Assembly: GCA_018366195.1 (NCBI GenBank)
Contig: JAGZIN010000017.1
Coordinates: 1 to 60,208, forward strand
Direction of reading: 5' to 3'
DNA: 60,208 nucleotides
From: Butyricicoccus pullicaecorum
GTDB lineage: Bacteria; Bacillota; Clostridia; Oscillospirales; Butyricicoccaceae
The notes beneath the pieces were generated by a model that saw nothing but the letters and a program-made list of their open reading frames with translations, did no database searches and was not told where the DNA came from. How positions within the stretch are numbered: position 1 is the stretch's first letter; each line of letters opens with the position of its first letter. Position numbers and translations under genes: made by a program. This document shows positions 40,773-49,943 of this stretch, piece after piece.

Positions 40773-41597
40773 TCAGTTCAGCTGAAAGTAATGTGTGATG
40801 ACCTCTGCAATGCCATCGTGATTGTTATCCCGTTGGGTGAGCGCATCAGCGGCTGCCTTGACCTCCTCAGCAGCATTTGCCATGGCAATGCCGATACCAG
40901 CCGCTTGCAGCATCGGGATATCATTTGCAGCATCTCCCACTGCAATGGTATTGGAAATGGGTATATTCATGATATGAGATAACATTTGTACGGCTTTGCC
41001 CTTATTCATGCCAATTGGTACGATTTCCAAATATGCTTGACAGGAGAAAAAGCAATCCAGCTCCTGCGACATATTGTTTTGAATCCAATGCTGCATTTGC
41101 ACAAGCTTTGTTTGTTCGTTAAAATCAATTGCCAGACATTTGACGGGCTGTTCTTGTAAGTCGGTATGGATATCTGCAATGGTTCGATAATCCATTTGAA
41201 TCAGTTCGCAATACCGGCGTACTGCTTCATCATGACAGCGTGGCTCGACCAATACATTCCAAGTATCATAGGTTTGTATATGGATATTCTGTGCATTTGC
41301 ATATTCAAAAATGCGAATGGCGTTTGCAAAAGAAAGCGTTTGAGAAAAGATTTGCTGTTGGGTTTCAAAATCATAGATGACAGCGCCGTTATATGCAATG
41401 ACATAGCAGCCGGAGTGGTCAAGTCCCAATAGATGGGCTTGCTTTAACGCGCTTTGCAGCGGGCGTCCGGTGGTGATGATGACACCATGCCCCTGTTCTA
41501 ACAGCCGCTCTAATGCCTTTCGATTTCCGGCTGTGATTTTTTTGGCATCATTCAGCAGGGTACCGTCCAAATCTAAAAATAATAATTTTCGTTCCAT
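40773..41597 (-). CDS. Cof-type HAD-IIB phosphatase
   Basis: Haloacid-dehalogenase superfamily phosphatase, 274 residues. Motif I Phe-Leu-Asp-Leu-Asp-Gly-Thr-Leu-Leu at the N-terminus, motif II Thr-Thr-Gly-Arg, the lysine of motif III in Asn-Lys-Gly-Lys-Ala and motif IV Val-Gly-Asp-Ala-Ala-Asn-Asp. These act on sugar phosphates, FMN or similar metabolites. ATG 41597 follows GAGGA; an earlier in-frame ATG has no site. Confidence 0.9.
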   Translation of the reverse strand: MERKLLFLDLDGTLLNDAKKITAGNRKALERLLEQGHGVIITTGRPLQSALKQAHLLGLDHSGCYVIAYNGAVIYDFETQQQIFSQTLSFANAIRIFEYANAQNIHIQTYDTWNVLVEPRCHDEAVRRYCELIQMDYRTIADIHTDLQEQPVKCLAIDFNEQTKLVQMQHWIQNNMSQELDCFFSCQAYLEIVPIGMNKGKAVQMLSHIMNIPISNTIAVGDAANDIPMLQAAGIGIAMANAAEEVKAAADALTQRDNNHDGIAEVITHYFQLN

Positions 41598-41653
41598 TTG
41601 AGTCCTCACAATTTCTGACATTTGTATGCGGGAAAGGAGAAAGATGGTTTCTT

Positions 41654-41803
41654 ATGATAGAAAAGCGAACCTATGACCATTATCAGGGGGATTGCACAAA
41701 TTGTCAATGTTGGAATTGTCACAAAGTACCATATTTTTCTGACCGAAATCAGACGGTAGGCGGTTTCGAGTATTTTTATCAATCGCAGCCGGAATCAGCT
41801 TGA
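41654..41803 (+). CDS. possible Cys-rich microprotein, 49 residues
   Basis: An open frame with a compact Cys cluster, C-T-N-C-Q-C-W-N-C-H, followed by aromatic residues. Its ribosome site (AAAGGAG) is 15 bases away and also precedes a 10-codon overlapping ORF, so translation is uncertain. No family recognised. The cluster resembles a small zinc-binding knuckle. Confidence 0.25.
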   Translation: MIEKRTYDHYQGDCTNCQCWNCHKVPYFSDRNQTVGGFEYFYQSQPESA

Positions 41804-41872
41804 CCAAAATCAGGAAGCGCGGTAGTATGAAAGCAGAACACAACAAGAAAGAGGAATCGAGAGGTTTTTTGT

Positions 41873-42844
41873 ATGAAAAAGTGGTATGTAGGTGTAGATG
41901 GCGGCGGAACAAAAACAGCGGTTGCGGTTTCGGGAGCGGATTGTATGCCTGTTGAAACAAGGATTTATCCGACATGCTCGTATCAGTCGATTGGAATTGC
42001 GCAGTCTGTTGCACTGATAAAAAAGGGAATCGAGGCGTGTCTGGCGGCGGTAGGGGCATCATTTGCAGATTGTGCCGGCTGCTGTATTGGAATGCCATGC
42101 TACGGGGAAAATGCGGAGCATGATGGAGAAATTTGCGCAAGATTAGAGAAGGCACTGGTGCCCATACCGGTTTTGGTGGTCAATGATGGAGAGGTTGCTT
42201 GGGCAGGCTCTCTTGCCTGCGAAGAAGGCATACACGTGGTATCCGGAACTGGTTCCATTGCATTTGGACGGGGAGCGGAACGGCAGTTTGCCCGATGCGG
42301 TGGTTGGGTAGAGTTTTTTGGAGACGAAGGCTCCTGCTACTGGGTTGGACGGGAAAGTATGAGCCTATTTTCCAAAGAAGCAGATGGTCGGATTCCAAGA
42401 GGTGCTTTGTATACACTGGTGACCAAGGAGTTGGGACTGCAAGAGGATTATCGGTTTATTGATTGGGTGATGAAGGAGCTTGCACCCCAGCGGGCACGTG
42501 TGGCAGACTTCCAGCGCTATGCGCTGCAGGCTGCACAGGCAGGAGATTTGGCAGTGATTGCACTTTATCAAAAAGCGGCAGATGAGCTGGCTCTGATGAT
42601 TCGCGCCCTTAAAAATAAATTGCGCTTTTCTACACAACAGATTCCGGTTTCCTATTCCGGCGGATTGTTTCATGCAGGCGAACTGGTTTTGCAGCCGCTT
42701 CGGGAGCAGGTGAGCATGCTCGGTTGTGAACTGCAAACGCCAAAGTATTCTGCGGTGGAAGGAGCGCTGATGCTTGCAAGGGAGTATGTCTGTGCTGATG
42801 CTGCGGAAGAATCCGTTCCACACAAAAAAGGAAACGCAGAATAG
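41873..42844 (+). CDS. BadF/BcrA-type kinase, N-acetylglucosamine-kinase-like
   Basis: ASKHA-fold sugar kinase, 323 residues. Phosphate-1 loop Gly-Val-Asp-Gly-Gly-Gly-Thr-Lys-Thr at the start, Val-Asn-Asp-Gly-Glu-Val-Ala-Trp, the Gly-Thr-Gly-Ser-Ile-Ala phosphate-2 loop, and Gly-Asp-Glu-Gly-Ser. This group includes GlcNAc kinase and glucosamine kinase. It sits beside, and converges on, the fucose operon. If the imported oligosaccharide carries GlcNAc, this enzyme could phosphorylate it after the fucosidase acts; that link is inferred from position only. Confidence 0.8.
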   Translation: MKKWYVGVDGGGTKTAVAVSGADCMPVETRIYPTCSYQSIGIAQSVALIKKGIEACLAAVGASFADCAGCCIGMPCYGENAEHDGEICARLEKALVPIPVLVVNDGEVAWAGSLACEEGIHVVSGTGSIAFGRGAERQFARCGGWVEFFGDEGSCYWVGRESMSLFSKEADGRIPRGALYTLVTKELGLQEDYRFIDWVMKELAPQRARVADFQRYALQAAQAGDLAVIALYQKAADELALMIRALKNKLRFSTQQIPVSYSGGLFHAGELVLQPLREQVSMLGCELQTPKYSAVEGALMLAREYVCADAAEESVPHKKGNAE

Positions 42845-42852
42845 AAAAAGAA

Positions 42853-42872
42853 CCTCCGGCTTTCGCCGGAGG
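42853..42872. terminator. terminator between the kinase and the fucose operon
   Basis: 8-bp G+C stem cctccggc / gccggagg, TTTC loop. The minus strand continues TTCTTTTTC, so it mainly ends the fucose operon. Confidence 0.8.
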
Positions 42873-42905
42873 AACTTTTAGAAAAGAAGAGGCAAAGTTA
42901 TGAGA

Positions 42906-44687
42906 TTATCGGTAAAGAGGACCATACTGCGCACAAGCACGTAAATCAGCTGATTCCGCATCTGCGGTTCCGTAGGCACTCCAACAATGTGGACGGAAGA
43001 TGGTCTCAACATTGTGCATGGTAACAGGAATACGCAGCATGGAGGCAAGTGTGATGAGGTCAGCGCCCACATGACCATGAATGGTTACCCCATGATTTGC
43101 GCCCCAGTTTGCCATAACACTGTACACATCGGTGAATGCACCCGTTCCTGTCAAGCGTGGTGCAAACCATGTGGTCGGCCAAGTGCGGTCGGTACGTTCA
43201 TCAAGCGTTTTATGGATTTCATCTGGGAGCAGGACTGTGCTGCCTTCTGCAATTTGCAGGACAGGACCAACCCCTTCTACAATGCTCAGACGCAGCAAAG
43301 TAACAGGGAATTCAGCGGCTGTTTTGAAGTGGCTGGAGAATCCGCCGCCGCGGAAGTATTCATAATTGGCACGGCACCAGTCGGTTGCCTGTGTGCAGGC
43401 ATCAATATCTTCAGAAGTCATTTCGTACCATGGCTTCATGCAGGCGGTGCCGCTGGCGTCCTTGGATACGCCAGATGCGTCCAGTGCGGTAGCACCGGAA
43501 TTGATGAGGTGAATAAAGCCATTTGCAGCCAAACCAGTCGGCTTTTGACCGGTTACCCGTGCCACGGCCTCGGGAGACCAGTATGTGCGAACATCGTGGA
43601 AACAGGGAGCCTTATTGCTGACTAAGGTGCCAAGCATCATGGAAACGCCATTGAGCGTATCGTTTTCGGTTGCAAATGGGGTAGGTGCCTTGGGACCATT
43701 CCAGTCAAAGGTAGATGCCAGAATTGCCTCCATAAAATCACCGTTTGGCAGCCAGTCGGTCCAGTGGCGCTGTCCTTGGAATCCACCAGCAACAGCATGC
43801 TTGCCGAGCGCTTCTTCGTGCCAGCCCATTTCTGCCAGCTTCGGATTTCCGTACAGGATATCACGAGCAATCATGGTCATTTTTACAACAAATTCCCAAT
43901 CCTTTTCTGGCGGTACCACCTTGGAGCGCGTAATCACATCGCTTAGGTTCTTTCCAGCATTGCAGTCAAAGCCTTCCTTGCAATGGGTATGAACCCATGA
44001 AAGAGCCTTTTCAAACTCCGCATGGTCATAGATTTCCAATGTGATTCGGCGAACCAGCTCGGTCATATCCACCCATTCGGGGCGAATGTCAAGATATTTC
44101 TGGAAGAATGACATGTCACAATAGGAGCCCATGATGCCCATGGCAACACCGCCCAAATTTACATAGGACTTGCCGCGCATCCAGCCGACCGCAACTGCGC
44201 CGCGTGCAAAGCGAATGATTTTTTCCGCGACATCATCTGGAATAGAAGTATCCTGCAAGTCCTGTACATCATGTCCGTAAATGGAAAATGCAGGCAATCC
44301 TTTTTGTGCATAGGCTGCCATCACGGCGGCAAGATAGACAGCACCCGGGCGCTCTGTGCCGTTGAAGCCCCAAACTGCTTTTACAGTAAGCGGGTCTAAA
44401 TCCATTGTTTCGGTTCCATAGCACCAGCAGGGCGTGACGGTCAAGGTTGCACATACGTTTTCTTCTTTGAATTTGGAAGCGCAAGCTGCAGCCTCTGCAC
44501 CCCCGCCAATGGTAGAATCTGCGATGACACATTGTACAGGTGTGCCATCTGGATAGCGGAGTGTTTGCTGAATCAGCGCAGCCGCAGCGTGTGCCATCGC
44601 CATGGTTTGCTGCTCCAGACTTTCGCGGACACCACCCCAGCGCCCATCAATGGTGGGACGAATCCCAATTTTTGGATAATGATTCAT
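42906..44687 (-). CDS. fucI: L-fucose isomerase
   Basis: Isomerises L-fucose to L-fuculose with Mn2+. 593 residues, the normal length. Typical segments: Pro-Lys-Ile-Gly-Ile-Arg-Pro-Thr-Ile-Asp-Gly-Arg, Ala-Asp-Ser-Thr-Ile-Gly-Gly, Gly-Ile-Met-Gly-Ser-Tyr-Cys-Asp, and His-Gly-His-Val-Gly-Ala-Asp towards the C-terminus, which brings the metal-binding His. Last gene of the minus-strand fucose operon, 7 bases after the kinase. Confidence 0.96.
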   Translation of the reverse strand: MNHYPKIGIRPTIDGRWGGVRESLEQQTMAMAHAAAALIQQTLRYPDGTPVQCVIADSTIGGGAEAAACASKFKEENVCATLTVTPCWCYGTETMDLDPLTVKAVWGFNGTERPGAVYLAAVMAAYAQKGLPAFSIYGHDVQDLQDTSIPDDVAEKIIRFARGAVAVGWMRGKSYVNLGGVAMGIMGSYCDMSFFQKYLDIRPEWVDMTELVRRITLEIYDHAEFEKALSWVHTHCKEGFDCNAGKNLSDVITRSKVVPPEKDWEFVVKMTMIARDILYGNPKLAEMGWHEEALGKHAVAGGFQGQRHWTDWLPNGDFMEAILASTFDWNGPKAPTPFATENDTLNGVSMMLGTLVSNKAPCFHDVRTYWSPEAVARVTGQKPTGLAANGFIHLINSGATALDASGVSKDASGTACMKPWYEMTSEDIDACTQATDWCRANYEYFRGGGFSSHFKTAAEFPVTLLRLSIVEGVGPVLQIAEGSTVLLPDEIHKTLDERTDRTWPTTWFAPRLTGTGAFTDVYSVMANWGANHGVTIHGHVGADLITLASMLRIPVTMHNVETIFRPHCWSAYGTADAESADLRACAQYGPLYR

Positions 44688-44694
44688 AAATGTT

Positions 44695-46116
44695 TCACGC
44701 CTTTCTGTTCGGCTTATATACGGTTATCTGTTCTTGCGTTTCTAATAGCTTTTTTGCCGATGTCAAATCGGGGAAGATATCCAATGCAAGGAATTGTGCA
44801 AGGACGTTGCCAAGGACGGTTGCTTCCACCGGACCGGTTAAGACGGTACAGCCGGTTCGGTCAGCGGTCAGCTGCGGCAGCAAGGTGCCGCGTGCCCCAC
44901 CGCCTACCAATGTAATGGTTTGCAGTTTGCGTCCGGTACAGGCTTGTAAATGCTGGATTGCCTGTGCATAGGTGTCAGCAAGGCTTTCATAGATACAGCG
45001 TACAATCTCGCCGGGGGATTGCGGAATTTCCTGCTGACGGTCTGCACATTGCGCACGGATATAGGCAGGGGTATTTCCTGGCACGGAGAGTGCCGAATCC
45101 TGTGTGTCGATTCGAGCGGTTGTGTGTGCATGGAGTGCCATTTCTTCCAGCTCTGCGAATGGAAAGGACTGTCCTTCCCGAATCCATTGCCGGCGGGACT
45201 CCTGAACAAGCCAGAGTCCGGTCAAATTTGTGAGAAGGGTAATGGTATTGCCGTAGCCGCCTTCATTTGTGAGTGCACCCTGCCGTGCCTGCTCGGTGAG
45301 GACGGGGGTGTGCAGTACCGTGCCAAGCAGAGACCATGTACCACAGCTGAGAAAGGCGGTTTCATCATTTTCCACCGGAGCAGCCATGATGGCGCTTGCC
45401 GTATCATGTCCGGCAACTGCAATGATAGGAATGGGAGGCAGTCCACTTTGCGCACAAAGCTCCGGCAAAAGGGTGCCCCGAATGGAGCCGGCTGGAGAGA
45501 GGGGAGGCAGCAGGGTACGGGGGATTCCAAAGGCGGTACATACGGCATCTGACCAATTGCCCGTATTGCAATCGAGCAGACCTGTGGTGGAGGCAATGGA
45601 GTATTCCGCACCAATCTGACCCGTCAGAAGATATGCAAAAAGGTCGGGCATGAGCAGCAGGGTTTTCGCCTGTTTCAAACATTCGGAATGTTGTTCTGTC
45701 ATAGAAAACAGTTGAAAAACAGTGTTGATTTCCATTATTTGGATACCGGTATGCTGGTAGAGCGTTTGGGCTGGCATACGGGACAGCGCGCGTTCCAAAA
45801 TACCAGAGGTACGTGCATCACGATAATGCACCGGATTTTCCAGTAAATGTCCGTTTTCATCTAACAGCCCAAAATCAACGCCCCAAGTATCAATACCGAT
45901 GGCATCAACACCGCCGGCTTGCGCGGCCCGCTTTAGGGAGATACAGATTTCATGGAAAAGGGTATCAATATCCCAATAGAGATGCCCATTTTTTTCAATG
46001 GGTACATTGTCCCAACGATGAAGCTCTTCGACGGTGAGTGTCGTGCCGTCGGTTACCGCACGCATTGCGCGTGCACTGGACGCGCCGAAATCAAGGGCGA
46101 GCACACGCTTTTCCAT
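44695..46116 (-). CDS. FGGY sugar kinase acting as L-fuculokinase
   Basis: 473-residue FGGY kinase: Asp-Phe-Gly-Ala-Ser-Ser-Ala-Arg at the N-terminus, Gly-Ile-Asp-Thr-Trp-Gly-Val-Asp-Phe-Gly, Gly-His-Asp-Thr-Ala-Ser-Ala and Gly-Gly-Gly-Ala-Arg-Gly. By sequence it belongs to the rhamnulokinase branch rather than classical FucK, as in many Firmicutes fucose clusters. Its place between fucA and fucI assigns L-fuculose phosphorylation. Gap of 2 bases to fucA. Confidence 0.88.
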   Translation of the reverse strand: MEKRVLALDFGASSARAMRAVTDGTTLTVEELHRWDNVPIEKNGHLYWDIDTLFHEICISLKRAAQAGGVDAIGIDTWGVDFGLLDENGHLLENPVHYRDARTSGILERALSRMPAQTLYQHTGIQIMEINTVFQLFSMTEQHSECLKQAKTLLLMPDLFAYLLTGQIGAEYSIASTTGLLDCNTGNWSDAVCTAFGIPRTLLPPLSPAGSIRGTLLPELCAQSGLPPIPIIAVAGHDTASAIMAAPVENDETAFLSCGTWSLLGTVLHTPVLTEQARQGALTNEGGYGNTITLLTNLTGLWLVQESRRQWIREGQSFPFAELEEMALHAHTTARIDTQDSALSVPGNTPAYIRAQCADRQQEIPQSPGEIVRCIYESLADTYAQAIQHLQACTGRKLQTITLVGGGARGTLLPQLTADRTGCTVLTGPVEATVLGNVLAQFLALDIFPDLTSAKKLLETQEQITVYKPNRKA

Positions 46117-46118
46117 GA

Positions 46119-46814
46119 TTAAATCCCTTCGCCTTCCTTGGAATATTTCTTATAGCCGGGGTGTCTTCCGGTGACGCCATAGTAGCTGCGCAAATCAATG
46201 AGTTTTTGAATATTCTCACGCGAGATATCATGGCTTCCGCCGAGAATCACGGCATTGATTGTGATTTTCGCCCAAAGCTCTAAGGACTCCATGCGATAGA
46301 AAGCGGTAACCAAATCCGCCCCCACTGCCAATGCTCCGTGATTTTCCAAGAGCACGACATCGTGCTCTTGGAGATATGGTGCGATTGCTTCCGGTACTTC
46401 ATAGGTAGATGGCGTTCCGTAGGGGGTTAAGGGAACAGAGCCGATGACGCTCACATCTTCAATCATGTTATACATATCCATGGGTTTGTGTGCAACCGCA
46501 AAGCCGGTCGCCCCGGGCGGGTGTGCATGAATCACAGAAGTGATGTCAGGACGCTCTGCATAACATCTCATGTGCATCTTGAGTTCGCTGGAGGGACGCA
46601 ATCCGTTGGACTCCTCCTGAATCTCTCCGTTTTTGTTGACCAGTATCAACTTTTCGGGGGTAATGAAAGATTTGCTGATACCAGTTGGAGTTGCGAGGAA
46701 CAGATTCTCCTCTAATTTGACGCTGACATTGCCATCGTTGGCAGCAACCCAGCCAAGCTGCCACATTTTATAACAGATATCACAGATTTGCTCTCGAACT
46801 TCTTGATAATTCAT
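46119..46814 (-). CDS. fucA: L-fuculose-1-phosphate aldolase
   Basis: Class-II aldolase splitting L-fuculose-1-phosphate into DHAP and L-lactaldehyde. 231 residues with Zn ligands in Val-Ile-His-Ala-His-Pro-Pro and Leu-Leu-Glu-Asn-His-Gly, the phosphate loop around Gly-Asn-Val-Ser-Val-Lys and the catalytic Glu in Arg-Pro-Ser-Ser-Glu. Lactaldehyde is handled by FucO on the plus arm. Confidence 0.92.
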   Translation of the reverse strand: MNYQEVREQICDICYKMWQLGWVAANDGNVSVKLEENLFLATPTGISKSFITPEKLILVNKNGEIQEESNGLRPSSELKMHMRCYAERPDITSVIHAHPPGATGFAVAHKPMDMYNMIEDVSVIGSVPLTPYGTPSTYEVPEAIAPYLQEHDVVLLENHGALAVGADLVTAFYRMESLELWAKITINAVILGGSHDISRENIQKLIDLRSYYGVTGRHPGYKKYSKEGEGI

Positions 46815-46833
46815 TTGTTATGTACTCCTTATC

Positions 46834-48153
46834 TTATGCGAGACGGAAGGCTGCGGTATACCGTTGCGGGTCATGCTCCAAAACGGTGATTGTTAGACAG
46901 CCATCATCATCTGTACAGGTGAACTGTGTTGCAGGGTCCAGAGCGGACAGGGTGCCATGCAGACCATGGAGGGAGACGGTGCTGGTTCCAGCAGGAAGCT
47001 GGTCAAGTAAAAGATACAGCGTACCATTTTTGGTTGTGTAGTGTACCGTGACTCCAGAAGGGGTCGTTTCAGAAAGCCGGTCGGCACAACGCGTTCCGTA
47101 AATCGCTTCCCCATTCACACGCAGCCATGCCCCAAGAGTCTCTAGGCGTTCTGCCTGATTGGGCGGAATGGTACCATCTGCCATCGGACCGATATTGATG
47201 AGCAGATTTCCTCCGTTTGCGACTGTGCCAACCAGCAGACTGATTAGCTCAGCTTTTGGAATGAGATGGCGTTCATCTTCCACGGCATTATAGCCAAAGG
47301 ACAGCCCCATGCCACGGCACATTTCCCATTTTTCTTCGCGGCATACCTGACCAAACTTGTATTCCAAAGAGGAAAAATCACGAATTAAGCCATTCCAACG
47401 GTCATCAATGACACCTTCTGGTACCGTATTATAGTAATGTGCGAGCAGATGCGGCAGCATATCCTCGCCGCGTTTGGGCCAGCCAATGTCATTCCAGAGG
47501 ACACTGGGCTGATAGCGGTCAATCAGCTCCATGACCTGCTTATAGGCATAGTCTGCATATTCATAGGTCGGGCAAGCATTTGTGAAATTTTGGGAATCGT
47601 GGAAAATGGGGTCGTGTGCAAATCTCCAGTCAATGATTCCGGAGTAGTAGGCGCCCATTTTCATACCCTTTGCGCGTACTGCGCGGGTCAGCTCTCCCAT
47701 GATATCCCGCTGTGGTCCCATAGCAACCGTGGTATAATCGGTGTATTGACTTGGGAATAGACAAAGTCCGTCATGGTGCTTGGTCGTCAATACAACATAT
47801 CCGGCACCCGCTTTGCGGAACAGCTCTGCCCATGCATCAGGGTTCCAGTGCTCCGCTTTCCACATGTGAGCGAAGTTTTCGTATCCGAACGCTTCGCCCC
47901 ATACTTCCTTGTGATGCTCCCACGTGGGACCACGGCGCACGTTGATGGAGTTGAAATACCATTCTGCATAGGGATTGTTGCAAAACCAGTTTTCATCTCC
48001 GTCGATTTCACCCAATTGGCAGGTTGGGGGTGCCCATGCGGGGACAGAATATGCCCCCCAATGGACGAAAATACCAAGCTTACAGTCATCATACCAGTCG
48101 GGAACGGTGTGGCTTTTCACAGATTCCCATGTTGCGAAATAACGTTTTTCCAT
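46834..48153 (-). CDS. intracellular alpha-L-fucosidase, GH29
   Basis: Retaining fucosidase, 439 residues, no signal peptide, so it cleaves after import. Conserved segments: Phe-Val-His-Trp-Gly near 29, Thr-Thr-Lys-His-His-Asp-Gly near 123, Tyr-Tyr-Ser near 169, and the nucleophile Asp222 in Val-Leu-Trp-Asn-Asp-Ile-Gly-Trp-Pro. The C-terminal 100 residues form a beta-sandwich. No calcium or carbohydrate-binding module. The linkage cannot be read with certainty. It lies directly behind two permease genes (13-base gap), tying its substrate to that transporter. Confidence 0.93.
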   Translation of the reverse strand: MEKRYFATWESVKSHTVPDWYDDCKLGIFVHWGAYSVPAWAPPTCQLGEIDGDENWFCNNPYAEWYFNSINVRRGPTWEHHKEVWGEAFGYENFAHMWKAEHWNPDAWAELFRKAGAGYVVLTTKHHDGLCLFPSQYTDYTTVAMGPQRDIMGELTRAVRAKGMKMGAYYSGIIDWRFAHDPIFHDSQNFTNACPTYEYADYAYKQVMELIDRYQPSVLWNDIGWPKRGEDMLPHLLAHYYNTVPEGVIDDRWNGLIRDFSSLEYKFGQVCREEKWEMCRGMGLSFGYNAVEDERHLIPKAELISLLVGTVANGGNLLINIGPMADGTIPPNQAERLETLGAWLRVNGEAIYGTRCADRLSETTPSGVTVHYTTKNGTLYLLLDQLPAGTSTVSLHGLHGTLSALDPATQFTCTDDDGCLTITVLEHDPQRYTAAFRLA

Positions 48154-48166
48154 GAGATACCTCCTG

Positions 48167-48988
48167 TTAGCCCTTGACAGCGCCAGCGGTCATACCGGCA
48201 ATGATATATTTCTGTGCAAATAGATAGAGCAGGATAACGGGCAGGGAAACCAAAATCATATCTGCACATACAAGGTTCCAGCTGCGGTTGTAGGTTCCAT
48301 AAAAGCTGTAAATAGACATCGGCAGCGTGTATTTGCTGGAGCTATTGAGCAGATACATGGGATATTGGAAATCATTCCAAACCCACATGAAATTCAGGAT
48401 ACCTGTGGTGGCAGTGACTGGTGTCAGCAGCGGCATAATGATGCGGGTGAACAGGGAAAAGCCGGTGCAGCCATCAATGACGGCTGCTTCGTCAAGCTCT
48501 TTGGGAATGCCCACAATAAAGCTTGAAAACAGCATAGAGGTAAACGGCAGATAGATTGCAGAATAAATCAGAACCAACGAGGTGCGCGTGCCGTAAATTC
48601 CCATCATTTTGAGCATTTCAACGGTTGGAAGCGCGGCAAATGGTGCAATGATACCAAAGGTCATAAATTTGGATACAAAGCGGTTGAACCAGTTGCGCCG
48701 GCGCACAAGGATATAGCTCATCATGGAGGAGAACAACAGAATGAGAATGACGGAAAATACTGTGATATAGGTGCTGTTCAGCAGGGATTGAAAGATTTTT
48801 CCGGATTCCCATACCTCTACATAGTTGGAAAACAGCCATTCACTCGGCGGCTTGATGGAAAGGATATTGGATTCGCCATAGGACTTAAAGGAAGTCATGA
48901 AAACCATGGCGAGTGGATAGAGAATCAGCAGACTGAAAACCCATAATAAGACTTCCAGCAGGATATTTACACTTTTTTTCTCATGCAT
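48167..48988 (-). CDS. ABC sugar permease, MalG type
   Basis: 273 residues, six membrane helices and the ATPase-coupling motif around Glu-Leu-Asp-Glu-Ala-Ala-Val-Ile-Asp-Gly-Cys. Second permease of a CUT1 oligosaccharide importer. Its ATG overlaps the stop of the first permease by one base. Confidence 0.93.
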   Translation of the reverse strand: MHEKKSVNILLEVLLWVFSLLILYPLAMVFMTSFKSYGESNILSIKPPSEWLFSNYVEVWESGKIFQSLLNSTYITVFSVILILLFSSMMSYILVRRRNWFNRFVSKFMTFGIIAPFAALPTVEMLKMMGIYGTRTSLVLIYSAIYLPFTSMLFSSFIVGIPKELDEAAVIDGCTGFSLFTRIIMPLLTPVTATTGILNFMWVWNDFQYPMYLLNSSSKYTLPMSIYSFYGTYNRSWNLVCADMILVSLPVILLYLFAQKYIIAGMTAGAVKG

Positions 48989-49863
48989 CAGTCAATATCC
49001 TCCCATCTTGCGCTGAATTTTTGGTATGCGATGGCGACAATCACGAGTAAAATGGTGAAAACAAAGTTGACTGCAACAGATTGCGCAAAACGTCCCTGAG
49101 ACATTTCGTTCATAATCAGTGTGCCGAAGGTTTCCGTATCATGACCGGGACCGCCCTGTGTCATGACATATACAAGGTCAAACATTTTCAAGCCATAAAT
49201 CAATGAAAACAAGATGTTTACATTCACAGAGGGCATAATCAGCGGGAGAATGATGGATTTGAAACGAACCCAGCCGGTTGCACCGTCTACCATTGCAGCT
49301 TCCAGATAGTCACTGGAAATGGATTGCAGACCGGCGAGCGTAATGACCATCGCATAGCCAAGGGAACGCCAGATTTCCGCAAGATTGATTGTGACAAGCG
49401 CGGGAATACGCAAGCCGAGCCATTGCTGTGTCCATTCCTCCAGCCGCAGTGCAATGAGTGCCTGATTGACAACGCCGGTATGATAATCAAACAATGCGGC
49501 AAAAATCAGACCAACAATCAGTGCCGAGAAAATTGCGGGGATAAAATAGATGGTACGCAGAACATTTCGAGTCTTGAGCTTGCGGTTGAGTGCCAGCGCA
49601 AATACGAAGCCTAAAATCGTGACGCCGACTGTTTTGACAACTGCAAAAATAATGGTATTGACAAAAGCTGTCATCAGGGAGCGGTTATCCAAGATTTCCG
49701 CAAAGTTTTTCAGACCAACAAACTGTAAGTCAGAGGTATTATACTGATTCCAGTCTGTAAAGGCGTAAAAGTATCCTATTGTGGAGGGCAGTACAAAAAA
49801 GATGAGGAATACTGCCAAAGGAAGAATCAACATATAGGAAGGATAGATCTTTTTTTGATTCAT
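48988..49863 (-). CDS. ABC sugar permease, MalF type
   Basis: 291 residues with six helices and the coupling motif Leu-Glu-Ala-Ala-Met-Val-Asp-Gly-Ala. ATG 49863 follows AGAAGGGA; 19 earlier in-frame codons lack a ribosome site. No ATPase gene is in this arm; the likely one is MsmK-like, on the plus arm. Confidence 0.93.
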   Translation of the reverse strand: MNQKKIYPSYMLILPLAVFLIFFVLPSTIGYFYAFTDWNQYNTSDLQFVGLKNFAEILDNRSLMTAFVNTIIFAVVKTVGVTILGFVFALALNRKLKTRNVLRTIYFIPAIFSALIVGLIFAALFDYHTGVVNQALIALRLEEWTQQWLGLRIPALVTINLAEIWRSLGYAMVITLAGLQSISSDYLEAAMVDGATGWVRFKSIILPLIMPSVNVNILFSLIYGLKMFDLVYVMTQGGPGHDTETFGTLIMNEMSQGRFAQSVAVNFVFTILLVIVAIAYQKFSARWEDID

Positions 49864-49943
49864 AAATATCCCTTCTCTCTTGACCATGAAAAAACGAGCC
49901 GGATTCCGATGGTCATACAATCAAAGTTTTACAGGGTGATGCG

